Source: Daphnia pulex
Lineage: Eukaryota; Arthropoda; Branchiopoda; Diplostraca; Daphniidae
Direction of reading: 5' to 3'
Length of the DNA: 64,000 nt
Assembly (NCBI RefSeq): GCF_021134715.1
Contig: NC_060020.1
Span: 310,001-374,000, forward strand
The notes under the pieces were generated by a model, which worked only from the letters and a program-made list of their open reading frames with translations, was not told where the DNA came from and did no database searches. The position numbers and the translations under genes are program-made. The first letter of the stretch is position 1; every line of letters starts with the position of its first letter. Of the stretch, positions 1 through 13,510 are shown piece after piece.

Positions 1-3000
1 GGTGCAGGCCGTCACCTCCCGCCATTTGGGGTCGATCTGCGTGACGCCGTGACGGGCGCATTCGTGAGCGTAGGCCGTCAAGGCCTCGCAGTAGCACTGC
101 TTTCCCGACGGGCACTCGCACATGTCCAATAGACACGATCTGTTTTCAAATTTAAATTTAAAAAAATGAATGAATGAATTAAAATTGAACCAAATTGAAT
201 TAAAAATTCAAAAAATGAATAAAAATAGGACTTACTTGAAAAACCGAACGGGACTGACTTGAGGGTGGCACTGGGCGAACGTGGCGGCTTTGAGGACGCT
301 GCACTCCCGGACGGCCCGGATGCGAATGTGCCATTGCCTCTGGCACAGCGGCTCTTCCGCCGGTGTCACTACCGTCGCCGCCGCTACTGTCGTCTTTTTC
401 CGGATGGCGGAAGAAGAAGAAGAACTGGCCAATTGGTTGGGATGTTGTTGTTGTTGTTGGAGTTGCAGTCGCCGCTGGTTGTGTTCCAGGGAGGAGGAAG
501 GCGATGGCTGTTCTATCCGTTGGTGAGGAGAAGATGAAGAACTGGAAGTGGCGCTGCTGCAGGATTTGGGTCCGCCCACTTTCCAGGAGGCGCCAAACTG
601 TTCGACGGTTTGGGCCAATTGGCCGGATCGCATGCGGAGGTCGTCGCGCCGGCGGCCGTTGAAGTTGCCGCAGAGGCCGCAGAGTCGGCGCTTGAACGCC
701 GGCGGCACCGTCACTTCCAGGAAGCTCTCGCCGTCCCACAGCAATTTCACTCCTGGACAAATTGGATGACAACCGATTTTAGACACAAATTCCCAAATGG
801 ATACAACGAGGATGGACAGAAAAAAGGAGGAGCCTAAACTCACCGAGATTCGTCCGGACGACGACGCTGTAACCCTCCTGGACGACGGAGAGGACGCCCA
901 GGCTGACGAACGGCAGCGACACTCGTTTGTGGTTGACTTTGACTTTCATATTCTGGCCCAGCGTCACTTTCAAATCTTCAATCTTTTGCCATTTTGATCA
1001 ATTAAAAACAAAAATTAAAATGAGCTGCCAGTCGAATGTAAGCGGCGGGAAATTTGAAATTTTTTAAAATTACCGTGAGAGTGACGGTCTTTGTCCAGGA
1101 GAAGGAGCGCGAGGAACGGGCGTCGTTGGTGACCCGGACGGAGAAACTGTCATTGCGGCAGTCGGAAGTCAGCAGGTACTTGCAGGCCCCCTGGAAATTA
1201 AAGACCCGCCCGTCGAACGTCCGGTAGTGCGGGTCGCCAAACACGGTGCACACGGCATCGTCCTCCACGCACTTGGGGCAGCACTGGCCCGGCTCCTTGA
1301 CGGGATGACGCCCAGGTGGACAAGGTTGGCTGCTACCTCCCCCTTGCAGAGTTGGCTGGACGTTGTTGTTGTTGCCGGAATGAGAAGAAGATGCGGATGC
1401 GGACGAGTCGGAAGGAGAATCGGCCGACGACGACGAGGATTTGTGTTTGCGCCGGTTCGGGTTGTGATCCTTGGGCCGGTAGACTGGACACTGCTGGACA
1501 GCACAGCGGACTTCACCCTGGGCGCAGCTGCATTGAGTGCACGGATCCAGCGACCAACCAGCTCCGTCCTTTTTATTTTTTATTTTAAATAAAAAAAATA
1601 AAGAAAATTGAGTTTTGGTTGGTTGGGGGAATTGTAGTTTTAGGGGTTGTGTGTCGAGTCAATTGTTTCTGGTTAGGTAAAGGTCAAATATTTGTTCGGC
1701 GTTTGCTGCCCACGATTGTCTTTTTTGTTTTGTGTGTGTCGGCGTGTAGGGGGGGTGGTATAGAAAAGAAGAGAGTCATTATTATTATGATTTGGAAAAT
1801 GTGGGGAGAGAGAAATGAACGACGACCGCGCCAGTCGTCTTATACTCGGCTGTTTACACAAAAGGGAAAACAATGGGCAGGAGGGGGCCCAGCCCAGCCC
1901 AGCCCCAGCAGTACCGCCGTGGATAATTGTCCACAGCCACACGGAACAAGAACAAGAAATCCCCCCTCTCACGCTAGGTGGTGGTGGTGGTGGATAATCA
2001 TCGTCTCGTAAAAGGAGCAACAACAACAACAACAACCCAACAACCCATTTGTGACTGTACAGAAAAATAAAAATAAAATGGAAGGCGGCGAAGAAGAAGA
2101 AAAGACAAAACAAACGAGAAAAAGACAAACGGGCCCCAGTTCTTTGATCTTCTTCTCTTAACGACGTCATCGACTCCCCACCACCACCACCACCGGGTGG
2201 TCCATCCCGCGTTCTACACGCCACCCACCCACCCAACAAATTCCACCGCCCGTCCATGAGAAGAAGAAGAATAATTATTATTAAAAATAAGAGACGCCGG
2301 CTCGTACCTGGTAAGTGACGCCGCGGTAGGCGCAGGTCAGAGGTCGTGAGGCCGGCAGGGCCGTCGGCGTCGCCATCGCAGCTGCTACTCCCGCCGTCCC
2401 AATGACTTTACCACTACCAGCCGGAATTGACGAAGTTGCTTCTTGTTGCCGCTGGAAGGAATCGACGACGGGCAAGGCCGACGGCTCCGTCGTCGTGTCA
2501 TCGCCCGTCCCGGCTGCTGCTGGAGGAGGAGCCACGGTGATGGTGGCCGGGTGAACGTTGGGACAGGAGCCAACGCCGCCGCCCAGTCGTCGGCTGTTGT
2601 CCCGCACGCACACCGTCGTCGAATTGGCCTGGCACGTGCAGTTGGTGCAAGGGTCCGGCCGGAATTTGGCGCCCAATTCAAACGTCTTTTTGCCAATGTG
2701 ACAATTGCTGCTGATGGCCGACGGCGGAGACGGGACAATCTCCTTGCGGACGCCCTGGCAGACTGGGCAACAAGCGCCCGGTTGAAGGAGGGCTTTATTA
2801 GCCGGGCAGGGCAAGACTGGGCAAGTCTGGCGGATGCACGTCATGCCTTGTCCGTTTGGCAGACATTGGCATAGAGTGCACGGCTCCTTTTGCGGGTCGG
2901 GACTGACTGGGCCTTGGCCGTGGTCGGTTGTTGTCACGTTATTGCGTCCGCCGCCGCCGTTCCATTTGCAGGTTTTGCATCGCGGGCAGCATTCGCCCGT

Positions 3001-6000
3001 CCTGGGCGGTAAGAGATGATGGCACGTCCCGTCCTGGCTGCTGGTCGGCTCGGACCCGCTGCTGGCCATTTGTTGTCCGTCTGCTGGCCAATTCCAGCGA
3101 CACGTTTGACGGGACAGGGTCACCACGCCGCCCTGGCACGTCATCGTCTACAATAATTGGATCAAAGCGAGTCACATTAGATTTACATTTTTATTTGTCT
3201 TTTTTTTTCTGTCTGCGTGCAATTTTATGCTAATTTATGCTTATTTGACTCGGGGGAAAGGAAATTGAAATGAGTCACCAGTCCCGGCGGTGACTCATTT
3301 TCCTGCCCAGCCAAAACGAGTCAAATAAAAAAAAGTGGCCCGTCCACTTTTTGTTCTTATTCGGTTATAAAAGAAGAAAAGGAAAAATCAATGAAATTAC
3401 CTGACAAGGATCGTCGGGATCGTTCCATTGGCTGCCGCTCTGGTAATGAACACCTTGGTAATGGCAACCTGCAATCAGACGGGCGGCAAAATCAAAAAGG
3501 GAAAAAAAACAAATTTTTAGTTTCATTTTCTGGGGTTTGCGTCTCAATGTCTGAGTGCAGACGGTCGTAAATCAAACGAGGAGCCGATCCAATAAAACCA
3601 CACGACCCGACAATAACTTTCAATTCGTCTCTAATTAGTTGTCGCTCTCGACTATAGAAAACAAACCCAAAAAAATTCCATCCATCCATCCAGCAGGACG
3701 GAGCTAAAAGACAAAAAAGGTCATCCGCTCTAGTCGTGGAATGCCATGGGAAACAATCAACAAAGGCGTAACAAAACAATCCCCCCAACCACCACCACCC
3801 CAAAAAGGTTGTAAAAACAAACAAATTTTTCAACCGAAATTGTGCAACTTAAAAGTTAAAACCGAAAAAAAAATACATTGGGATTTATATATTCAATCCA
3901 ATTATTTATAGAACATCAGGAGAAAAAGTGGTTAGAGATGTCTATAAGTGGTCGCGAGGCTTTTAAAATGTTGTTGTTGTTTTTACCTTTGCAAACTTGG
4001 CAGCACTTGGCGGCGGCGCTCTTGTTCTGTTGCAACACGTAACAGTTGCCCGTGCTGGGACAAATCTCCTTCTTGCACTGGACGTGGCCATCCTGTTTCA
4101 CAATCGCATAAATAAAATAGAAAAGAAAAAGAAGAACATTAGAGTCTTTTTTTTTTCCATTAGCAGAGTTTTCTGAGCACACACAAGGACACTGAATAAA
4201 AAACAGGAGATCCAGTTCATCACAAATGGGCGGCGGTTGGTGGTTGGTAATTTCATCTGATTGAAACGGGCGGCGGGCCCTTGTACGTCGTCCTTCTATT
4301 TATCTATTTCTGCCGGCCATCACCGGATGGTCAATCCTTCAAGGTATATAATCTACTAGTACTACCAACATTCGATCCGGATTGTTGAAACAGAAAACCG
4401 GAATTCAAAAAGAACCAAACCATTTTCAAGGGGAAAAAGAAATAAGGAACGCACACACAAAAAGTGGATCGAACCCACAGCACAAAAGGAATTCCAAAAT
4501 CATCAGATATTTGTGTGTGTGTGTTTTATTTACATTATCTGTGTATCGTTTTACTTCTTCTTCTTCTTTTGTATTGAAATTCCATCTCTTTTCTCTTTTG
4601 TTTTCTCCCCCCTCTATTCACATGCCTCTCTTTCCCAGCAGGTGGAATATGAATTGATGATTTTCCAACTAGGCTGTGCGTGTTGTGTGTGTGTGTTGGC
4701 AGGGGGTTAAAGGCTCTCTCTATCTCGACTGTGGCCAGCAGTGCTCAGCAGCAGGCCGGCCAATAACTCTTAAGACGGTTTAGAAAAGACTTTGAGGCTG
4801 AGCTGAACTGGGCTGCTGGGGGGTGGGGGAGGGTAGCAGCCTGGGCGGTTATTGTGTCTCTCTGTGTGTGTCTATTTGCTCAGTTGACAGTTTGGAGTTT
4901 AGAAGAAAAGAAAAGAAGAAAAAAGGGAAACGGTTGAAATGCGGAAACACGCCGCCCTTGAGCCCCTTTTTTCTCTTTCCTTTTTTTAATTTTTATTTTC
5001 TTGTATATCCAATAACACACGGGGAGAGAGTCAGGTATATGATTCATCTAATCGGCGTGTCATTGGGGGCTCTATATGTTCAATTGGACACTGGTGGACG
5101 TGGTGGTGGACGTGGTGGTGTTGGACGAGTTTCGGTCGATGGCGCAATTCGAAGGAATGACGACGTGGGAGTCATCCGATCGGAATGACGCAATCGGTTG
5201 CTCATTCATCAGCGAGTAGAGATGAGCAGAAACTCAAAAAAAGAACTAAAGAAGAAGGTGAATTGGATATGATTTTCTGCTTTTAGTTTTTCCCTTTTTT
5301 CGTTTCCTCCCCTTGTCCCCTTCCCCACCCACTCAGGGGTCCAGTGTTCTTCTGGTCGATGGCTATCTATCACCAGAAGAAGAAGAAGAAGAAATGGAAG
5401 AGTAAAAAAGAAGAAGAAGAGTGTTTTTAATGGGTTTTCCATCTTCCCTTTCGACCATGTTGTTGGGTGTCCGAGTCTATAGAGGAAGAAATGGTGGGGC
5501 TTTTTCTTCTTCTTCTCTGATTCCTTTGGCTCGGCTCATTCCTCTGACGGCTCATCTCTACACTTAAACACACACGGAGAATGGAAGAGAAATGGATGGA
5601 TGGATGGGGGGCTCATCCAATCCACCCAGCACCGACCGCACACACAAATTCTCCCCTTTTTCTATTTCTTCTATTTCTTCTTATTTTTAAAAAAAAAGAA
5701 TAAGAAAAAGAGAAGCTATAGGCGCTTAGACACACCTGATTTATTTTTTTAAATCCACTCCAGCCTAGCCAAGCCTATACCTATTCCTCATTCATTCAAG
5801 CCCCCCCACAACACACACACGACTAAAAACTATTTCAAGTCGACCACAGTCTAAATAAAGAGCAACGAATGTTTTATTTTAAATCAAATTCATCAAGTCT
5901 CATTTCACCTCCCCCCTCGACAATCCCTCGACTCGACTCGGAAAACTAATCAGGAGGCGTTGCGACCATTTAGTGACAACATCCCGGAACAACAAACAAC

Positions 6001-9000
6001 AACAACAACAACCAAATTATAAAATTTCCCCCAAAAATAATATTAAAAAAGAAGAAGAAGAAGAAGCGTGACTTTTAGACTGGCAAACACAAGGGGCGGC
6101 GGGAGATAAAAGAGGTCACAGTCACGACCGCCAAACAACCACCGAAAAACCCACAAAGACCCCCACCAGGAGACGATGGCCCAAGGGCAGCAAGAGCAGC
6201 AGCTGCTCCGCATTGATTCATCCGGGAGGAATGAGGCGGACGCCCCGGATGATTTTGTCGTCGGTCAACATTTTTTTCTTTTTCTAATGTTCCCTCACGC
6301 CGCCGCCACCACAGCCGCCGCCCAGGGGCCAAAAAAATGGGACCACCCAAATCTCAATCAACAATAACTGGGCAAGAAGACAAAAGATTTTCAAACGGGC
6401 CGGCTGGCTTTTACCTTGCACATGCAGGTCATGCAGGGAATGAATTCCTCGACGATTTTCACGACCACCGTTTGGCCCTCGTTGGTGCAGTTCTGATTGG
6501 TCGCCGTCAAACTCGCTATGGGAAAAACAAAAGAAAAAAGAAGTTAAGAAAACAAAAATCAATTTCCATTTTTACTTCCAGGGCGGCTCCGCCCTTCTTT
6601 TTTCTTCTCAAAAGAGAAAAACCGCATGCACACACAAAATAAATTTCACCGCTAGACACACACACAGAGGGGGGAAGAGGGTAAAGAAAGGTAACTCTTT
6701 TTATTATATTTGGTTATTATTATTACATAAGAGAAAGAGGGGGGGAAAAACAATCAAGGAGCCGCCGCTTTTACCTTTACGGTAAAACGAGTCAATTTTC
6801 CAGGGAAACAAAAATTTAGAAAAAAAGGTCGAACCCACTGATCCACCCCCTACTCGTCTCTTCTCTCTTTCTCATCGGTTGGATTTCTTTGCAGGTTTCA
6901 CGGTTTTGTTTCGGTCGTTTCAACCGTTTGACGATGAGGAGGAGGGGAGACTTATTGTCTTTTCTTCTTTGCCTGGGCCCCTTTTTCTTTTTTTCAATCA
7001 TGTGTCGGCTCTTTGAGCTGATAGATGGCGTGCACGCACGTCATCCCGCGGTGCCTGGGAAAAAAAAATCTTCTTCTTCTTTTTAGTTGTGGTATGCACG
7101 CAACCCCCCCACACTCACCCCCTCCCGTTTTTGTTTCTTCTTTTTTTCCGAAAGAATCAAAAAGGAGCCGACCTCCAACAACCCAACAACCTCCAACAAC
7201 CAACAATTTCCCATCAAACAAAAAAAACAGGACCCAATAATCGGCGTATAGACATTTTGTCCATCTTCTTCTTCCGCGAAAAAAACAATTTTCACGCCCA
7301 GTAGAATCAAAATTCCACAACTAATTGAACCCTCCTGGAAAAACCTGTGCAACCTTATCTTTCTTCCTTCTTCCAGGTGGGCGGAGCTATTCTCGCTCAA
7401 ATCACATCATCTCCAAATAATGAAAATGAAATAGGGACCGAGTTTGGTTAATCAATAATCAATCAATAATTGGCGATTGTGGAATGTGGAAGGTGTTGGT
7501 AGTGGTAGAAGAAGAAGAAGATGATGATGATGCATCGACCAGGATATTTCACGACCATCCAGCCGTGCCGTGAGGCGCGTGGGACGACAGCAGGCCGGCA
7601 ACCCCGTCGATGACAAACTGCAACAGCCAAACAGCGCGACTGGGCAACAGCAGCAGCAGCAGCCCGGCGTCGGCGCCCCTCGCGTGTCACGCCAATTGAA
7701 TGGATGGATAAATAATCACATTCTCTACGGACCGACCGGACGCCGCCGACCCAGCACACGGACGAGGAAACGGACACAAAGGTGTCGTCGTTCATCAGGT
7801 GACGGCCTTGAGAGGTTACACCGACGACCGTCTTATACAACACAAAACTGAGAGGCGCAAGGACGTGCCAAACCAAAAAAAAATAAAATAACTGGTGGTG
7901 GTGGTTGTTGTTGTTGTTGTTGGGTTTTTTTCTTGCTTTATTCCCGCGGTCGCCGTCGTCATTAAATTGCCTCTCGGTCCGGGCAGTCCGGCGCGGTGCG
8001 CAGGGCTCCGATGATGAATTTGAATTTGAATCGCCAGTCGGTCCCGCCAATATACAAATGGCCGCGGCGGCTGACGTCAGCCAACTGGCGCCTCTAGACT
8101 CAACGGCCGCGAATCCATCAACGTAATTGTTGAGCTGCCGGTTGCCTAACTTTTTCTTACAAGCAGCCGGCGCCTGGCTGGCCGGCCGACGCTCTCCCCC
8201 ACCACCACCACCACCTCATTTGAATAAATGTCGACTGGCCGGACATTTTTTCTTCTTTTTTTCCAGCGTCCGTCTTTTTATGGCCGATAAGTCACGGCGG
8301 GCCGAATCTCGTAAACAGGCTCTTATCGCAAATAAGAAGAAAAAATTAACGACGCCATGCAAATGTGCGACACACGGATCTTGTGTGCAATAACAACAAC
8401 TTCCTCTCCCTCGCCCGCGCCTATTTGTCTATTCAAATTTCTCCTTTTCTTATTTTTCTTCTTTTTTCTTATTTTTGGCGAAATTCTCGTGTCAAATGGC
8501 AAAAAGAAAAAGAAAATAAAAAAATAAAAAAAACCCGCGACGTGTGGCTCCCGCCGCATTCCGCAGCCGGCCAGCAAAAACCAAAACATTTTTCTTCTTC
8601 TTCTTCAGATCTTCAGTCCCGCGCGTGCGCGTTGACTTTTTTTTTCCGGCTGCCCGTTTTTTCACGAAAAAAAAACGGGCAAAAAAATTCCCGCTGAGAG
8701 AGACGAGAGAGAAGCTGATCAGACATTCAGGTCCCGAAACCGACCGACGGAGATATGCCAAAATGAAGAAGAAGAAACTTTTTTGGCTGCAACAGCTGGG
8801 CATCCCGGCAGAAGAAAAAAAAAACGCGACTCCCGAAATAGCTGGCGGGCAACGCACAGCAGCAGCAGCTGATTTTTTTTGTTTTGTTTCTTGTCCCGTT
8901 TACAAGAAAAAAGGAAAAAAGAAAGAAAAAAGTGACAGCGGACGCCGAACGATTAGCTGCGACAAAATTTCGGTAAAAGGAGGAATTTCAATTGGCGGAA

Positions 9001-11298
9001 TGGCGATGACGTCACAGCCGCCCGCCAAAAGCGGAAGTCCTTTTAAAAGGAAAAAAAGAAGAAGAAAAAGAAATTGGTGTCGACACGTCGGCGGGAGTAG
9101 TCACATGTCGTCCTCGTGTCAGCGTCTCTCATAGCAACGAACGAACGATACGAATTGAATTTTTTTCCTCTTTTTTCTTCTTTTTTTCTTTTTAAATTTT
9201 TTCCTGTCAAAGTTCATTGGGAATTTTCCCGATCGGATTTTTTTTCCTCTTCTCCAAACAGACGAGAAGAAGAAGAAATAAAAATTGTTTTCTCTTATAA
9301 AAGTTTTTTCGACTTGACCCGGATCCGATGACAGCAGCAGCAGCCGACGGGCCAGCCAAAGTTTATAACACTCCCGCCTGAATTCCATCACATCACCACC
9401 GCATCATCGAAAACACTAAAAAAAACACATTTTTCTTCTTTCTTTCTCTTTTCTCAATATATAAAGACATCTGCATCCGTTTGATAACAACGGAAAAATT
9501 GTTGGTATTATTTTAGGCCGGAATTGTTTTGTAACCGAAAAATAAATAAAAATAAAAATAAGAAAAACTGAAATTCTAATCAGATTCATTCGTGAATGCC
9601 GGCGGGAGAATAATAAAGAAGAAAACAAATTTCTTCTTCTTTTTCTTCTTCTTCTTGTTATTGGCCGGGAGCCCATTGACGTCACACACGTGAGTTTTCT
9701 CACCCCCCGTTCCCCCGTCCTCCCGCGATCTGTTGGCTTATTGGCCGCCATCAGCCGCTCTCTGCTGGCCAGGCCATAGACTGCTTATTGTAGCTGGACA
9801 CAATGGATATATAGGAAGTTGCTTGGCCGGGTTGAAGAAGAAGAAGATGGTTATATGAGGGTTGTTGGTGTTGTTGTTGTTGTGGGTCGTGACTTGTGCA
9901 GACGGGACTGTCGGCGGGAGTTGTCGGGAGGAAAGAGAGAGAACAGCTAGCGCCATTCTATTCCTCCATTCTCTCCTCTTTCGCTCAACTCTCCTTCTCC
10001 TTCTCCTTCTCTGCCCACCTGTATTTATTGCCCACCTCCTCTATCCTCTCCTATCCCGGCCAGCAGCAGCAGCAGCAGCTCCGTGTCGATGTGTGTGTTA
10101 TTCGGGCTGCAATTTGCATAGCCGCCGCTGCTGCTGCTGCTGGACTGCGCTGGAAAAAGAAGAAGAGAAAACTTGTTCCTTCTTCTTCTTTCTTTCGTTC
10201 TTACTTCTCGTGTGCATTTATACCAACTCCTGCTGGAGGCCAGCAGCAGCAGCCACTAATAAGAGCCACACAGTCCGCCCAGCCACCACCGACCGACCAA
10301 CTTTTTCCTTTTGCCCGACAAAAAGAAAAAGAAGAAGATGAAGAAGAAGAAAAAAGTGGTTTACAGTTAGACGTTTGGTTGCCCAGCATCTCCCACTGGC
10401 CAGCACGTCGCACTGATTGATTCACGCCGCGGACCTTGGCGCTGGGACGTCATCCATTATTCCCGCCCGTCTGATTATTTTTATTCTCTTTCCTATTCTT
10501 TCTCTCTATCTTTTTATTTCTGCGCCCAATTGCGCAACCGGGCGCCCTTGCCGATTGCTGGCCGGCCGACGCAATTCGATTATTCGCTCACGCCGAGTAA
10601 AAGTCTATTTCGCCAAAGAATCAAGTCCGTCTGTCCGTCCGCCGCCGCCGTTGTGCTGCTGCTGCAACGTCAGCACAGCCAACAGTCGGGGCCAGCCAAA
10701 AGCGATGCCTTTTGATTGATGCTGCTCCTGTGTCTGCTGTATACTGCTGTGCTGCTATACGAATAAAGCAGAAGAAGGAAAAGAAGAAGAAGAAGAAGAA
10801 AATAACAAACAAGCAAAGTAGTACCGACTGGACTGCAGTCGGGCGAAAGCTTTGGCAATCAAAAAGCGGCCGGTTGCCAAGGTAACCAAAACCTTGGGAG
10901 ATGGGAGACGAAGAGTAAGAAGAAGAAGAAGAAAAAAAGGAGATAAGATGATGATGAAGAGAGTCTGTGCTGTGCTGCGGTGCTGTTGCTGCTCTTTGAT
11001 GGAACAGCCCAGCAGCTCACGAAAAGAAAAAGGTCGCCGCCGGCCTTGTTGTTTGTGCTCCGTGATGAATATCACCTGACCCCTTTTGAAAATCACAACA
11101 ACATATCCCAGCACAGACGGGCGGCAGGGCCAGCAAAAATATGTAGGCCCACCAACCAACCAAATAACAAAAGAAAACGAAAAAGAAAAGACAAAACTGA
11201 CCGATTTGAAAGGCGTCGGACGGTTTGCCGCCGATCAACGACGTCGCCAACACGACGGCCAACACCAACCAGCGACCGGCGTTCACGGCCATCACCAT
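1..11298 (-). CDS. cv-2: Crossveinless-2 / BMPER-like secreted BMP regulator (C-terminus outside window)
   Basis: Extracellular protein of the crossveinless-2/BMPER family, known to bind BMPs through von Willebrand C (VWC) modules. Nine exons keep phase: 11298-11202, 6515-6415, 4092-3987, 3468-3401, 3147-2308, 1568-1074, 982-844, 752-236 and 139 to beyond the left edge. Exon 1 encodes a signal peptide (hydrophobic core LVLAVVLATSLIGG). Exons 2-6 carry about five Cys-rich VWC modules with CxxCxC and CCPxC motifs. Exon 6 opens the VWD domain with CTVFGDPHYRTFDG; exon 8 has the CGLCGNFNG motif; exon 9 starts a C8-like Cys cluster. Ser/Thr/Ala-rich linkers before and after VWC5 and a Gln run after the VWD look lineage-specific. 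The remaining C8 and TIL parts lie outside. The 4.7-kb first intron may hold enhancers. Family identity is confident; exact linker length depends on my exon calls. Confidence 0.9.
4093..6414. other. Second intron of cv-2
   Basis: About 2.3 kb between the two halves of the first VWC module. Composition is GA/CT-rich with short GT and AAG runs. I see no coding or RNA gene. Confidence 0.55.
6516..11201. other. Large first intron of cv-2
   Basis: About 4.7 kb between the signal-peptide exon and the first VWC exon. It contains many short simple runs (GAA/TTC, CAG, GTT and poly-A/T) but no open frame with recognisable protein features on either strand. Its length stands out against the 60-1900-bp introns of the rest of the gene, which is common for developmental genes with intronic enhancers (inference). 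Confidence 0.6.
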
Positions 11299-13510
11299 TA
11301 TTATTATTTCGTCGTGAAAATATTACACACAACACGAAACGAGACACACACACTTTTCTTTCTTTTCACTTTGGAATCCAACGGCCGGACACGACGACGA
11401 CGACGACAATTTAATCCGATAATCTTCTGGCCCCAGTCGAAATTTCTGAATTCAAAGTTTACACGAAATTCAGAGTGCTGGCCAACGAGTTTTCAGGTTT
11501 TTTATTTTCTCGGTAACACAACAACACACACAACAACACAACAACAAAAAAACGATCGTGAATTTCAAGTTTTTCTCAGTTCAAAACGGGATTGGCTGGC
11601 ACTGGCACTGCCCGTCGTTCATCGCTGACGAAACTTTCACCCAACATTCAACTTGTTGTCGATGTTGTTGTTGTTGTTGTTACAACAGGAAGAATTGTCG
11701 CATGTTGTTGATCACCCGCACAAAATGTCGAACAAGAAAAAACACACGGGACACAACACACGGGACGAGACAACAACTGGAACGCGGTGGCACAATCACG
11801 ACGTGAACTTCATTACGATCGATTCGTTTGGACCAAAAGTGAAATGAAAAAAATGTTTGAACGAAGCTGGAGGGGGGGGGGGGAATGATTGAGAGAGAGT
11901 TCGTGTGTGCTGTGCTGGGTGGGAGAGACGTGTCCCGTCCGATGGCCGACAATGTTGAGCCCCAACTGACGGACAAGAACCAACCGACCACCAGTCCAAC
12001 CCAAAAGTAAAAGAGAGAGAGACGGCCACTACGTATACACACCCAAAGAACTGCTGCTAGTCTTTTGGCTGCTGCCTAAACTTAACACACACACACACAC
12101 ACGAGAGAGAGAGAGTCTATAAGCTCCGCCTCCTTTCTCTCTTAACAAGCTCCGCCTTCCTCTCATTGGCCGTCGACCAAATAAAAGCCGCTTAACCCCC
12201 TCAGAGTCCCTTTTGCCCACCACCAACTTAACCGCCGTAACTGCACACAAGCTCCTTGTTTCTCTATCTCTCTATTTAAACTAGAGTTGAGCGAATTGAA
12301 CTCAAATTTGCTTGGTCATCGTCAATAACTGCAAACAAGCAGCTAACCACACACGTTAACCAGCCCAGGATTAGCGAATGAAGGGGGATTAGCGTCGTTA
12401 ATCCGTTCACCCGCAATTGCTCCGTCGCCATTATCGATGGACACGAGTCGTCGTGTTGTTTTCTACGAATATGTAACACAAACTATTTCCATTTGGGACT
12501 CTAACCTTTTGAACTTTTCAGCGCAGATTTGGAATATTATTAGAAAATAAAAAAGAAGCCACAACTTTGTATCGGGCGCGCATTCCTCTATTCCCCTCAG
12601 ATGAATCAATTTTCCAACTTTTTTTTTTCCACTTGATTAGAGTTGACAGCAGCGGTGTGCCTTGGTAGCAGAAGGAAAGAAATAGAAAAAGGTGGACACA
12701 CAAAACAATGAAAAAAGGCGACGGGAATTTGTTTTTCAGAGTCTCGCGGATGGACGTCGCGACAGTCTCCAGAGTCGATCGGCACACTCCCTTCAAGTCC
12801 CCGCTTTAAAATTGTTTTTTTTTTTATTATATTCCTTCTTCTTTCTTTTCTCTCTGTGTTTAGTGTATAGATTTATTTGTCCTGTATTATATTATTAGGC
12901 GCTGCCGCCCGAGCTTATTTCTATTTTTATTCTTCTTCCCATTCAAAAAGACCGCGCGCCACCCAATTGGATTTGGCTGACACACCACACACAATGTGTG
13001 TGTGTGTGTGTGTTTGCAGTCGTCTCTATTTTCTACTACTGTGGTATGTATCTGGTGGTTGCGATTAATTCCCTGTGCGCGAATTTGGTCGGCTCGACCA
13101 AAAAACGTCGTTTCTTCCTGTCCGAATCCGTCCAGCCAAAATATTTCCGATTGCGCCAATTGGCAAGAGTGTCATCTAGCGTCCACATTTGGCACTGTGA
13201 CTCATCCAAATGAACAAAGTTGCTGATGTGCTTATTATTGATCGTGAAATGATATATATATTGAAACGCGTGATTCATCATTCCGCAAGCACATGACGGA
13301 ATCGCAGGCAGAGAATGACGTGTTGTAATTTCAATTTCCTCGAACGTTCGTTGCGGTCGGGAATCCGGTGCGGCAACGCCTGACTGCCACTCGTCGCTCT
13401 CGGTGTGTGTGTGTCACACTTTTTTCTTCTGCTGGAGAATCCGATTTGAAATAATAAAATAAGAACCACGAGAGACATTATAACATAGATTAATTAATAA
13501 AATAAAAACA
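11299..13510. promoter_or_regulatory. Divergent intergenic region between cv-2 and URI1
   Basis: Head-to-head spacing of 2.2 kb must hold the promoters of both genes. It contains a poly-G run near 11873-11883, an AC run near 12088-12102, a TG run at about 12992-13014 and repeated 'agctccgcct' words near 12121-12155. No clear TATA box was assigned. No coding segment is supported here. Confidence 0.5.
12992..13014. repeat. TG dinucleotide microsatellite
   Basis: Uninterrupted alternating TG run of about 22 bases in the cv-2/URI1 intergenic region. Confidence 0.9.

Noticed and set aside
1619..2257. Overlapping frames of 130-194 codons on both strands
   Set aside because: Low-complexity readings of intron sequence between cv-2 exons 5 and 6 with simple repeats.
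8544..9134. Plus-strand frame of 196 codons rich in Lys and Phe
   Set aside because: Composition reflects AAG/TTC runs in the cv-2 first intron; no motif.
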